A stretch of 51,294 bases of DNA from JBBQWT01 sp038210375 (GCA_038210375.1 JBBQWT010000022.1:1-51294); one strand, 5' to 3'. Counted from the first letter of the stretch, positions 1-8,460 are shown. Translations and numbers: made by a program. Notes: a model not told the origin generated them from the sequence alone.

Positions 1-190
1 ACACCAGGTCCTGGCCGCGCACCGCATCGATGGTGGCGGCCTGCTTGCCCGCCCCGCGCATGATCTTTGCCACCGGCAGCAACGCCGTGATCTTTCCCGC
101 GCTCGGCGCCGCCGCGGCAAACAAGGGCCCGCCAAAACTGAGCAGAAAAAGGAAGGACACTATGGCTGATTGAATACTGCGGTTTCTCAT
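1..190 (-). CDS. Exported protein, N-terminal fragment (FecR-like)
   Basis: Only the first 63 or so codons lie in the window; the gene runs off the left edge. The ATG at 190 is preceded by GAGG seven bases upstream. The protein begins with a clear signal peptide (MRNRS, then a hydrophobic stretch ending around PLFAAAAP). The residues that follow (GKITALLPVAKIMR, then AVRGQDLV) resemble the opening of a FecR domain, in which a short beta-rich segment precedes 'G..l..gD'. That assignment is inference from a short stretch. It lies 234 bases downstream of the CHASE2 cyclase on the same strand, and FecR proteins are commonly found beside such cyclases. It has its own promoter-like sequence, so it may be transcribed both with and independently of the cyclase. 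Confidence 0.6.
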   Translation of the reverse strand, partial: MRNRSIQSAIVSFLFLLSFGGPLFAAAAPSAGKITALLPVAKIMRGAGKQAATIDAVRGQDLV

Positions 191-206
191 TAATAGGCCT
201 CGTGAT

Positions 207-236
207 TTAATACCGAAACGTGAAATCACTCAACAA
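207..236 (-). promoter_or_regulatory. Candidate promoter for the FecR-like gene
   Basis: On the minus strand TTGTTG (231-236) is followed after 18 bases by TATTAA (207-212), 17 bases before the ATG at 190. The surrounding 191-300 segment is much more AT-rich than the genes. A weak CCCG/CGGG stem followed by CTTTTT, around 270-300, could be a terminator for the upstream cyclase gene. The rest of the 191-424 gap holds nothing I recognise. Confidence 0.4.
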
Positions 237-424
237 TTTCAAAACATCCATTCTATAAAAATGACACTGCTAAAAAGCCCGAATCAGGTGCACCGGGATT
301 GCGAGAATAATTTACAGGGGGTTGGATAGATTTTAACCGAATTACAGCGCCACCGCCCACTTTTCCCAGCCGCCCGATTCAAATTCATGGAGCTTAGCCG
401 GCTGGGCGTGCGCCGCAGCCGCCT

Positions 425-2788
425 TTATTTACTGGTGGCTACAAAGACACCATCCCAATCGGGGGAGGGAGCCTCCACCAGGTAATCGTGACACCGCTTC
501 AAGATGGTGTGTGAAGGCCCATCATCAGGGTAGCGAGTCAACAATGACTCAAATATCTGGATGGCCCCGTTCCAATCCTGCCGCCGGTAAGCCGCCTGCG
601 CTTCGGCAAAACGGGACACCAGGTCGGCATACGCGGCCGCATCTTTCTTGTGGGCCAGCAATTCGTAGATATTTACCGGCAGCTTTTTCCCCTTGACCAC
701 CAGCCGGTCGAGGTCACGGCATACGAACTCATCTTTTACGAACTGGTATGTGTTTTCGGAGATGAGAATGCGGCAGTGATAATCCTTGGTCTGGCCTTCG
801 AGGCGCGACGACAGGTTCACGTTATCTCCCATCACCGTCCAGGCCAGGCGTTTGCTCGATCCCATGTTGCCCACGTTGACCGCGCCGCTGTTGAGCCCGA
901 TGCCGATGTTGAGCTGCTTGCGGCCTTCCTTTTCCCACTTGAGGTTGAGTTCGTCGAGTTTGGCGCTCATGCCCAGCGCGCAGTGGCAGGCCTTCAGCGC
1001 ATGATCATCCTGCGGCAGAGGCGATCCCCAGAACCCCATGATCGCGTCCCCAATATATTTATCGAGGGTGCCAAAATTTTCAAAGAGGATGTCAGTCATC
1101 GCGCCCAGGTATTCGTTGAGCAGTGATACCAGCTCGTTCGGGGTCAGGCCTTCGGAAATGCTGGTAAACCCGCGAATGTCGCTGAACATCACGGTGAGGA
1201 TCTTTTCTTCTCCTCCGGGAAAGAAATATTTCTTGGGGTTATCTTCGATGAGCTTGATCACGCCGGGAGAGACGTAAGTGCTGAAGCTCTTGCGGATCTT
1301 CCGTTTTTCGCGCTCTTCAAAGGCCATGCGGAAGCTGATGATGGCGGCGTAGCCCACCAGCAGCGTGGCTGCGGGAATCACAAAGCTTAGCCACATGCCC
1401 CAAAACTTGAACGCCATAAATTCGGCCGCGCCCAGGGCAAAGATCGCCGCCAACAAGCCCAGGGTTGCGTACAAGGGCTTGGTCCTGCCAAAAAAGAAAC
1501 CCATCCCCAGGCCGAGGATGAGAATGGATAGAAGGTCGATCATTTCTTCGTTGTGGCCGCGATGCAGGAACCCGCGCCCGGGCTCATTGCTGTGCAGGAT
1601 GTTATCCATGGTGTTGGCGTGAATCTCCACCCCCATGTAATCGCTGCTTTGAAACGGGGTGATACGGGTATCGCCGATGCCCACCGCCGATGCGCCCACC
1701 AGCACCAGCTTGTCTTTGAACGTGGATGGGGGAACCGTGCCGTCCATCACGTCGGCCATGGAGTATTGCGTGTAGCTCCGGTAAGGCCCCGCGTAATTAA
1801 TCAGCGCGGTGCCGTCGCGGGCGGTGGGAATGATGTGGGGGCCCAGTTTGATGCGCTCCAGGCCGTTTTCCGCCATGTAGGCGATCACATTCTGGTCGTC
1901 AATGTCTTCGAAATTCTGGACCGCGTTCAGCGCCAGCGAGGGGAAGTAATCCTGGTCCTTGTAGCGGCTCATCAGCAAGGCGCGGCGAAAGGTGCCGTCA
2001 TTATCGGGGATATCGTTGAAAAATCCGTAGGACTTGGCGGCTTCGGCCAGGATGCGGATGTTGGATTCGAAACCATCCCACACCGAGCCGTCGTGGCCCC
2101 GGGCCGGGTCAGACCATGCCGAGTTCATGTCAAAATCCTGGTTTTGGGATTTGACTTTGATGACGGAGGGAAAAGCGCGCAGGGAAAGCGTGGAATAAAA
2201 ATCCTCCACCATCTTGGGGTCCTGGTCTTTGGACCGCGCCCGATCCAGAAAAATGTGGCCAAGGATGACGTTATTGGCCTTCTTCATGGAATCGGCGAGA
2301 ATCACGTCGTTGTCGCTGGTGCTCTCAATCTCGCGAATTCGTTTCTTCACCGCGGGCGAAGCGGTGGAACCAACTTCGGATTCCAGTTTTTGCAGCGCCT
2401 CCACGCCGGAGTTTTTTTCCGGCGTGGTAAAGGTCGCGTCGAAGGCCACCACCTTGGCGCCGCCCACCGCCAGTTGATCGATCATGCGCGCGTAGGCGCT
2501 GCGCGAAATTGGCCATGAGCCAACTTTCTGCAAGGTTTTTTCGTCGATGCCGACGATCACGACGCGCGGATCGACCGGGCGCAGGCCGCGCAGCCGGAAG
2601 CGCTCATCCAGCGAGCGTTGCTCGATGTTGCGCACAAAGCTCAAGCCGACGTCGATCTTGCTGTTGGTTTCCATGGCGGCGAAAATCAGCACGCCCGCCA
2701 AGGTCACCAGGACGGCGATTCCGATGTCAATCTTTTTTACCGGGATTGACTCTGCCCGGCGCTTGATCATGTCTCCGAAAGTGCTCAA
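425..2788 (-). CDS. CHASE2-domain adenylate/guanylate cyclase
   Basis: A 787-residue membrane class III nucleotide cyclase. A transmembrane helix at about 21-40 leads into a periplasmic CHASE2 sensor domain (about 45-400). Three helices (about 415-490) then lead to a cytoplasmic cyclase domain (about 525-715). Catalytic residues are visible: metal Asp in FSDIRGF (D537) and GDAIMGF (D581), Asn658 and Arg662 in NVNLSSR. The base-selecting positions are Lys577 (DKYIGD) and Thr651 (WTVMGD), the Lys/Thr pair usual for bacterial adenylate cyclases, so cAMP is the likelier product. The C-terminus (about 720-770) looks like one or two TPR-like helices. It starts 33 bases after the stop of the beta-barrel gene, so the two are probably co-transcribed. 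The CHASE2 ligand is not known from sequence. Confidence 0.93.
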   Translation of the reverse strand: MSTFGDMIKRRAESIPVKKIDIGIAVLVTLAGVLIFAAMETNSKIDVGLSFVRNIEQRSLDERFRLRGLRPVDPRVVIVGIDEKTLQKVGSWPISRSAYARMIDQLAVGGAKVVAFDATFTTPEKNSGVEALQKLESEVGSTASPAVKKRIREIESTSDNDVILADSMKKANNVILGHIFLDRARSKDQDPKMVEDFYSTLSLRAFPSVIKVKSQNQDFDMNSAWSDPARGHDGSVWDGFESNIRILAEAAKSYGFFNDIPDNDGTFRRALLMSRYKDQDYFPSLALNAVQNFEDIDDQNVIAYMAENGLERIKLGPHIIPTARDGTALINYAGPYRSYTQYSMADVMDGTVPPSTFKDKLVLVGASAVGIGDTRITPFQSSDYMGVEIHANTMDNILHSNEPGRGFLHRGHNEEMIDLLSILILGLGMGFFFGRTKPLYATLGLLAAIFALGAAEFMAFKFWGMWLSFVIPAATLLVGYAAIISFRMAFEEREKRKIRKSFSTYVSPGVIKLIEDNPKKYFFPGGEEKILTVMFSDIRGFTSISEGLTPNELVSLLNEYLGAMTDILFENFGTLDKYIGDAIMGFWGSPLPQDDHALKACHCALGMSAKLDELNLKWEKEGRKQLNIGIGLNSGAVNVGNMGSSKRLAWTVMGDNVNLSSRLEGQTKDYHCRILISENTYQFVKDEFVCRDLDRLVVKGKKLPVNIYELLAHKKDAAAYADLVSRFAEAQAAYRRQDWNGAIQIFESLLTRYPDDGPSHTILKRCHDYLVEAPSPDWDGVFVATSK

Positions 2789-2821
2789 TGCGTTCCCCGT
2801 TGTCCCCAGCTCAAGGCGGCG

Positions 2822-5383
2822 TTATTGGCCGCGCTTGCCGAACTTGAACAGCAGCGTTCCCGAAAAAATACGCTCGTCGTAATCAGGAGAAGTGAAATAA
2901 AAATTGTTGTTGCGCTCAAACCCGAAGATGAATTCCTTGTTTTCGTCGTTGCGGATCTTGTAGGTCAGCTGCGCCCGGTATGACGGACGGCTGTATCCCG
3001 AGGGACCGAACAGCGTCGCCGACGTATCGCGGAAAGCCAGCTCGGCGATGAAATATTTCGGTGGCTCGATGAACACCGAGGCCAGGCCCAGGCGGTTAGA
3101 GTCGCGGTCCAGAAGGCAATTCACGTTGAACGGCGTGAGCACGCAGTTGGCCAGGGGAAAGCTGTTGACCCGCGGGCGATGGCTCTGGCGCTCCAGTTCG
3201 TAGCGCAGGCTGGGCGTGACGTGCCACCCGTCGAAGTCATAAATGCCGCGCAGGCTGGCGTACACCCGGTCGGTATTGGAGCTCTGCGAGCGGTCGATCA
3301 TGTCCTGCGAATTGCGCCGCTCGTACCCGATGGTCAGGAATGTGGTCTTGACCGGCACGCTGAACTCCACGTAGGGGATGCGCACAAAACGATCAATCGA
3401 TCGGTCGGATGCCTGCACGTCGCGATGGCGGTAGCCCAACTCCAGAGTGGCGCGCCGGTAAATGGAAAGATCGTGAAACAGGAAGCGGGCTTCAGGGCCC
3501 CACAGGGTGGTTTCGAAAGGAAGCTGTTTCTTGAGATCGTTGTTGGAGCGGCGCACGGTGCCATCCACCGTAAGCCAGTCGGTCACATCGTAGCCGGCGC
3601 GGAAAACAATGTCCTGCAGGTCGGCAATCTGGCGCGCGTTGATGGAGGCGAAGTTGGGCTCGTAACGAACGTACGACCCCCGCAGGTTCACTTTCCGGTA
3701 GCGATAGCTTTCATCCAGGCGGAAGCCCAGGTCATTTTGAAAACCGAAACCGGGCAGGGGCTGTCGCGCGTCACAATTTCCCGGGCAGCCGGCAAAAAAC
3801 CGGCGATCGAAATCGGTGGTGGAGTAAGCCAGTTCGACATCCGTGCGCAACCCGCCGGTCTGGAACTTGCTATCCACCGAGTACACCCGGTTGTCAGCGG
3901 GAAGCGGCGGAATGCCGACCCCGGTTGGATTCCCCGGCGCGGATTGGAGGGGCAGGCTGCCAATGGCGTCGGTGCTGCTGGAAAAGTTAAATCCCACTGT
4001 TGATTCTTTCCTGAACTTGTATTCCGCGCGCGCCCCAAACACATCTGCGCGATAAGGCTTCCCCACCAGATTGTTGTAAAGCGAGCCGTAACGGTCGATA
4101 AATATTCCGCCCACCGCGAACAGCTTCCAGTGATCTCCGATGCGGGTACTGAAGTTCAGGCCTTTGATGTTCTGGTTAAATGAAAGCCGCGAATAATTGA
4201 CCAGCGAATCGCCCAGAATCGTTTCATCGCGGGGGCCATAGAAACGTACATAAGCTTTCTGCAGGCTGTTATGTTCCGGATCAATGCTGCGGTCATCCGT
4301 GCCGCGATACATGAAGAGGGATTGAATGCGGCGGGAGAAGCGAAAAGCGTTATCGGTGAAAATATTGAATTCCCCGAGACGATTGGAGCCCGGGACGCGG
4401 AACGATCGCGTCTGGTCGCCGTGAATCTGGCTGTAACGCTGCATCAGCCGGACTTCGCCTAGAAGCTGGTCTTTGCCAACGCTGGCGCTCTCTCCCCCGG
4501 AGAAGGTGGATTTAGCGTTGGTGGTGTTAGTGTCGGCCGGCTTGGGAGGCTCAACCGTGTTCAACGGATTGGTCGGAGGACTGGGCTGGTCGGAAGGCTG
4601 CTGGCTTTGGGTTTGCGACGGTTCTTGCTGGGCAAAAGCGTGCGCGCTGGATGATGGAGGCAAAATGTAACGCAATTCGACCGGAGATTCCACGGCCAGC
4701 CCACTCTTGCCATCGGGATTGGTAATGGGCTCGAAATGCTGCACACGAGCCCTGGGCAACAGCGCGGATGCAGTGTTGGCCTGCTGGCCAACGGCGAGAG
4801 AAACATCGCCCGCATCAGCGACCGAAACTGTGGGAGAAACCAGGATTTCATTCCGATCACGGGGAGCAGCGGGTGCGGCGATCGGGGCTGCGCCTTGATC
4901 GCTGGCCAGGCTGGGCCAGTGAAATTCTTCAAAACCGGGCTGTTCGAATCCCAGGCGCTTCAGGTTCACGGGCGGCGCAGACCCTGCCAGTATGGGCCGC
5001 GCTGCAACCGGCGGCGCCGGTCGGGGATTCCACAATGCGGAATCGATGGTGATTACGCCAATGGGAGTGGCTAGAAAAACGTAGCGTAGAGTCTCGCCCC
5101 CAGGGGCTTCGGAGAGCGAAGCGTGGCTGAACCAGGAGTGAGTCGCCTCATTCGATCGCGGCAGCAGGTCGCCAGCCACCCGCGACGAGGAAGCCGGGAG
5201 GAAACATACCCGCGAAGAATTCCTGTCGGGCCGCGCCGTAAGCTCCGGCAAGTTGGCCGGCCAGGCGCTGCTCAATCCCAACGAAGTGGCGTCTCGGTCA
5301 AAAAAATCGAGGGTTGAGGCGGCTTGGGAACGGCCGGTGGTCGCCAGAATTCCCAGAAGCATCAGGAGTGCGTATTTTTTCAT
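2822..5383 (-). CDS. Exported outer-membrane beta-barrel protein
   Basis: An 853-residue protein when started at the ATG at 5383, which has GGGGA upstream and opens a clean signal peptide (MKKYALLMLLGILATTG..QAA). The frame extends 80 codons further upstream, but those codons look non-coding. Residues 25 to about 390 are low-complexity, rich in Pro, Ser, Gln and Ala. From about 395 to the end the sequence alternates polar and hydrophobic residues, with many Tyr/Arg strands (YSRLSFNQNIKGLNFSTRIG), and it ends in a strand-like GTLLFKFGKRGQ. This is the signature of a 16- to 20-strand barrel. I do not recognise a named family or substrate. It is the first gene of a likely operon with the CHASE2 cyclase and the FecR-like gene, which suggests an envelope sensing role or a regulated surface protein. 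Confidence 0.8.
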   Translation of the reverse strand: MKKYALLMLLGILATTGRSQAASTLDFFDRDATSLGLSSAWPANLPELTARPDRNSSRVCFLPASSSRVAGDLLPRSNEATHSWFSHASLSEAPGGETLRYVFLATPIGVITIDSALWNPRPAPPVAARPILAGSAPPVNLKRLGFEQPGFEEFHWPSLASDQGAAPIAAPAAPRDRNEILVSPTVSVADAGDVSLAVGQQANTASALLPRARVQHFEPITNPDGKSGLAVESPVELRYILPPSSSAHAFAQQEPSQTQSQQPSDQPSPPTNPLNTVEPPKPADTNTTNAKSTFSGGESASVGKDQLLGEVRLMQRYSQIHGDQTRSFRVPGSNRLGEFNIFTDNAFRFSRRIQSLFMYRGTDDRSIDPEHNSLQKAYVRFYGPRDETILGDSLVNYSRLSFNQNIKGLNFSTRIGDHWKLFAVGGIFIDRYGSLYNNLVGKPYRADVFGARAEYKFRKESTVGFNFSSSTDAIGSLPLQSAPGNPTGVGIPPLPADNRVYSVDSKFQTGGLRTDVELAYSTTDFDRRFFAGCPGNCDARQPLPGFGFQNDLGFRLDESYRYRKVNLRGSYVRYEPNFASINARQIADLQDIVFRAGYDVTDWLTVDGTVRRSNNDLKKQLPFETTLWGPEARFLFHDLSIYRRATLELGYRHRDVQASDRSIDRFVRIPYVEFSVPVKTTFLTIGYERRNSQDMIDRSQSSNTDRVYASLRGIYDFDGWHVTPSLRYELERQSHRPRVNSFPLANCVLTPFNVNCLLDRDSNRLGLASVFIEPPKYFIAELAFRDTSATLFGPSGYSRPSYRAQLTYKIRNDENKEFIFGFERNNNFYFTSPDYDERIFSGTLLFKFGKRGQ

Positions 5384-5428
5384 CAGTCCCCGCTTGCGGC
5401 GATTTATGAACAGGTTCGCCGCATGTGT

Positions 5429-5456
5429 GCAAGCCTTACGAATCAGGAAGGCTTGC
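5429..5456. promoter_or_regulatory. Perfect 9-bp inverted repeat upstream of the beta-barrel/cyclase operon
   Basis: GCAAGCCTT (5429-5437) and AAGGCTTGC (5448-5456) are exact inverse complements separated by 10 bases. They lie 46-73 bases upstream of the beta-barrel start codon. This could be an operator for a dimeric regulator or a leader hairpin. It does not match the CRP consensus. A full-length 5' transcript end would be needed to tell an operator from an RNA structure. Confidence 0.5.
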
Positions 5457-5674
5457 CTGGATTGACAAGCATTCATCGAAAATTTATTGAGCACAACAGC
5501 GTAAAGTCCCCGGCTCAGCGTTTTCCCATGGCACGGTGGGAGTGACCGCTTCGCGATGCCGAAAGGATACAACAGTTGCGCCTTAAAACCAATGGTTTGT
5601 AAGGCCGAAATCGGGCATGCCACTGGAGGGAAGAGCGCTGCGTGGTCCCGTCACCGGCGCTCCTGAAACCGAGG

Positions 5675-5725
5675 TTGTCACGGCGAAGGTTTCCTGCCTC
5701 GTCGGGGTGAGGAAGAATCCCTGCT
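5675..5725 (+). repeat. Dispersed hairpin repeat, copy A (diverged)
   Basis: The ends TTGTCA and TCGGGGTGAGGAAGAATCCC match the copy at 44135 exactly. The 21-base middle has the same length but a different sequence. It lies in the 393-base gap between the beta-barrel and nitroreductase genes, which otherwise holds only the 5429-5456 dyad and no gene I can support. Confidence 0.6.
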
Positions 5726-5776
5726 GTGTTGAGGTGTTGCCCTGATCGGGTACTCCGAACGCTGGAACTGAGCAAC

Positions 5777-6448
5777 CTAGGTCAGGGGCTTGCCCCATTC
5801 CTCGCCGAACACAGTATGCGCGATTGCAAAGCGTCCGCCAAACGGCTTTTTCTCCCCCTTGCGCTTGCCGATACAGAGCAGGGCTACCACGCGCACCGGC
5901 TCGGGAATATGCAGCAGCGATTTAACTTTTTCTTCAAAAAAACCTTCCATGGGCGCGGTATCGTAGCCCAGCGCCTCAGCCATCAGCATCATGTGGGTAT
6001 AGGCGATCATCACCTGGCGATTGACCCAGACCCCCAGGTCCGGGGACAGGCCGCCGGCGCTGCCTGGAGCGCTGCCCAGCAAGTCCGTAACCGCTTTGCG
6101 CACGTACGCATGTTCGGCCGCGCCGCCGTAGCCATGTTCGGCCGCGAGCTTGAGCATTTCTTCGAGATCGCCGTTGCGCCATCCGGTGGTATCTCCGCAC
6201 GCCACGATCACCACCGGGGCCTCTTCGACCTTGGGTTGGCTCATGGCGGCATCGCGCAATTTCTTGCGCTGCTCAGCGTTGCGAACCACCACGAACCGCC
6301 ACGGCTGCAGGTTATATCCGCTGGGCGCATGCCGGCCGGCTTCGAGGATGCGTTTCAGGTCAGCCTCCGGCACCGGCGTGGTCTCGTAGCTGGCGGTGGC
6401 CCGCCGTTCGCGAATTACGTCACTCAAACTTTTTTCACTTGCCGGCAT
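5777..6448 (-). CDS. Nitroreductase family protein
   Basis: A 223-residue flavoprotein of the FMN-dependent nitroreductase family, which reduces nitro, quinone or related electrophiles with NAD(P)H. Family hallmarks are the N-terminal RRATASY FMN-phosphate segment, APSGYNLQPWRFVVV (about 42-57), and the C-terminal region around VVALLCIGKRKGEKKPFGGR (about 188-207). GGAG seven bases before the ATG at 6448 fixes the start. It follows the selenoprotein-like redoxin gene by 32 bases on the same strand, so the two are probably co-transcribed in a redox operon. The substrate cannot be read from sequence. Confidence 0.9.
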   Translation of the reverse strand: MPASEKSLSDVIRERRATASYETTPVPEADLKRILEAGRHAPSGYNLQPWRFVVVRNAEQRKKLRDAAMSQPKVEEAPVVIVACGDTTGWRNGDLEEMLKLAAEHGYGGAAEHAYVRKAVTDLLGSAPGSAGGLSPDLGVWVNRQVMIAYTHMMLMAEALGYDTAPMEGFFEEKVKSLLHIPEPVRVVALLCIGKRKGEKKPFGGRFAIAHTVFGEEWGKPLT

Positions 6449-6480
6449 GATGTCTCCAGGTAGTTTATTTATCGAGCTCG

Positions 6481-7587
6481 CTATTTCTTGTGGCGGATGG
6501 CGTCCGGCGACCGCGTCATGTCAAGTGGCTTGACTTCCAATTGCCACTGGAGCGGGGCCTCTGCCGGGACAAAGCAGATCTTGTCGTCGCACGCCTGGTA
6601 CTTGAGTTTTCCCTGCAAGGATATCTTACCGCCCGGAGGTTTCTCGTCCTTGCTGATGATGACGTCCTGCTGAATGCGGAATGTCCCTTCGAACACCGGG
6701 ACCCGCTCTTTGATCGCGGCCAGCCACAAAATTTTCGGTGCCGGGTACAGGGCATCGCGCGCATCCACCATGGTGTTGCCGTCGAGCACCAGGGCGATCG
6801 CTTTGTATCCTTTTACTCCCGGAGCGTAAACGTGAAGGTGGGGCGGGAGTTTGATCTCCACCCCCAGCGTGACTCGGCTGCCGGGCCCGGCGGTCTGGTC
6901 CGACTGAAACGTTCGCACCTGCAGGTGGGGCAGGGAAACAAAATCTGAAGCATTCTCGACCAGTTCGGGAAATAGCCGGGATATCACGTTGTTGGCGGTG
7001 TAGCGGTCGGCATAATTGGTTTCGAAAAACTTTTCACGAACCACTCCGCTGGGAGCGATGAAAAAGTACCCGGGGTGGGCCATGCCCGCGGTCAGGCCGG
7101 TCGCAGTCTGGTTCAGGACCCCAAACTTTCGAATCAGCGCCGAATCCGGGTCAGACAAAAGGGGATACGAGATATTCTGGCGCGCGGCAAACTCCCGCAG
7201 GATGGCGGCGCTGTCATAGCTGATTGCTGCCAGGCCTATGCCGCGAGCTCGAAACCTATCTTGTGCATGCTGCAACTCGACCAGTTGCTGTTTGCAGTAT
7301 GGTCACCAGTCGGCGGAGCGAAAGAACAACAACACCAGCCCATTTTTTCCCGCCAGAGCCGCAAGAGTTTGCGTCCGTCCATTCTGGTCGATGGCGGAAA
7401 ACTCGGGGATATTGTCCCCGGCATGAAGGCCAGGTGGGGTGGTGGAACGGGTTTCCCCGGGCGGGGGAGCGGCGGCCGCCGCGCCGGCCAGGATCACACC
7501 GATTAAGACAATCTCCGCGGCGAGAGGCAGGCCGCGCCTTCGCGCGGACCGCTTGCGGTTTGGTTTCGGTAACCACATGGCTGGCAT
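6481..7587 (-). CDS. Probable selenoprotein: redoxin-DsbD-alpha fusion read through an in-frame TGA (Sec95)
   Basis: Read as one 368-residue protein with TGA (7303-7305) as selenocysteine. Residues 1-40 form a signal anchor (RRR, then a hydrophobic stretch of Ala, Ile and Val). Residues 52 to about 200 form an AhpC/TSA-redoxin domain (GDNIPEFSAIDQNGR, LVLLFFRSADW). The frame then reads TGA-Pro-Tyr-Cys-Lys, so the stop sits where related proteins have the first Cys of CPYC. Coding sense resumes at once (QQLVELQ, then GIGLAAISYDS). The C-terminal part (about 215-355) resembles DsbD N-terminal alpha domains and ends in QACDDKICFVP with Cys333 and Cys338. A conventional caller would split this into a 94-residue piece (7303-7587) and a 264-residue piece (6481-7275). 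The alternative is a nonsense mutation or sequencing error; the exact position and the SECIS-like hairpin argue against that. It lies between the STN gene (16 bases) and the nitroreductase gene. Confidence 0.82.
7270..7302 (-). promoter_or_regulatory. SECIS-like hairpin immediately after the in-frame TGA
   Basis: On the minus strand GCAACT (7283-7288) pairs perfectly with AGTTGC (7272-7277) around the loop GGTCG (7278-7282). An A-A mismatch and a further C-G pair extend it. The loop begins 20 bases after the TGA. Bacterial SECIS elements lie just downstream of UGA, about 16-37 bases to the apical loop, with a G at the start of the loop; the well-known fdhF element also shows GGUC there. A competing pairing, CTGCAA (7292-7297) with TTGCAG (7270-7275), is possible. 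Confidence 0.7.
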
Positions 7588-7603
7588 TATATCTTTCGCC
7601 AGT

Positions 7604-8350
7604 CTAATTGGGTGGGGCAGGTGCGGGTTGCTCCTTGCGCCGCCGGATCAATTCCTGCAACATCTGGTCCTGGCTGCGCGGGGCGCCCGACGGGTTGGCG
7701 GGAACTTGCGGTGGCGGTGCAGCTTCCACGGGGAGCGCCTGGGTGGGTTGCACGATGCCTCCTCCCTCTGGGGCATCGTCCTCCTCGTCAGGATTGCGCG
7801 CCGGCGGAGAAATGATGCCGTTCTGCTGTATACCGTTCTGCTGAATCATGGGTCCACGTGATGAAGTATCGGGCGCCGACATGCCTGCGCCGGTGCGCTT
7901 GGTCGTCAACATCACCCGCTGGATGCGGTCCGGATCTTCGCGAGCTCCCACAAGAATGTAGTTGTAGGAAATTCCCTGCAACAGCGCGGACAGCACCTCA
8001 CGGGTTCGCGCCGGACCCATACTAAAAACCACCCGCTGCGCGCCGGCATCCGCCGGTAAATCAACCGCCGTGCCGGTCTGTTGCCTGACTTCTCGCATGA
8101 TGTCGGCCAAGGTGGAGTTTTGCGCATAAATGGTTAGCATCCCCTGGTGATATTGTACCTGCGGTGGAATGGGAGGCAAATCTTGCGGCAAGGTGGCGCG
8201 TCTTACGATGACCGGCGAGACGACCGGAACCGGGATGGGTTGGGCAATCGCCGGAGCATGCGGTTGGTGCCGGCGACGGCCCGCGGTTGCTGCCGGCGTC
8301 ACCAAAAGCACCGCGATGCACACCGCGCTATTGATGGTTAGTACCTTCAT
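7604..8350 (-). CDS. Exported protein with STN (secretin/TonB short N-terminal)-like domain
   Basis: A 248-residue exported protein. I place the start at 8350 because MKVLTINSAVCIAVLLV opens a signal peptide ending near ATA. A TACAAT hexamer six bases upstream suggests a leaderless transcript; a longer start at 8392 is possible. After a Pro-rich spacer, residues of about 70-150 (MLTIYAQNSTLADIMREV, then VVFSMGPARTREVLSALL) match the STN/secretin-N pattern: a short beta-alpha-beta fold with 'l..vl..ll.gt.l.y....'. The C-terminal third is disordered and Pro/Gln-rich, with a small QQNG-I-QQNG tandem repeat. It precedes the selenoprotein-like redoxin by 16 bases, so it heads that operon. Its function is unknown; STN domains usually mediate periplasmic protein contacts. 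Confidence 0.75.
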   Translation of the reverse strand: MKVLTINSAVCIAVLLVTPAATAGRRRHQPHAPAIAQPIPVPVVSPVIVRRATLPQDLPPIPPQVQYHQGMLTIYAQNSTLADIMREVRQQTGTAVDLPADAGAQRVVFSMGPARTREVLSALLQGISYNYILVGAREDPDRIQRVMLTTKRTGAGMSAPDTSSRGPMIQQNGIQQNGIISPPARNPDEEDDAPEGGGIVQPTQALPVEAAPPPQVPANPSGAPRSQDQMLQELIRRRKEQPAPAPPN

Positions 8351-8460
8351 TTCTACATTGTAGTTCTTCTTGGCGGGTGGCGGGAATGCCATCGCTCCTC
8401 GATCTTACGAATAACGTGCGTATATTCCAGATGCGAAGGGGAAGCTATACCTATACTTTT

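Noticed and set aside
1553..2518. Long open frame opposite the cyclase gene
   Set aside because: It is an antisense shadow of a GC-rich gene; the composition is His/Arg-rich without family motifs.
6481..7275. A separate 264-residue gene beginning with TTG just after the in-frame stop
   Set aside because: The frame is continuous with the upstream redoxin half, the start would remove half of the redoxin active site, and there is no ribosome site. A single recoded gene explains the data better.
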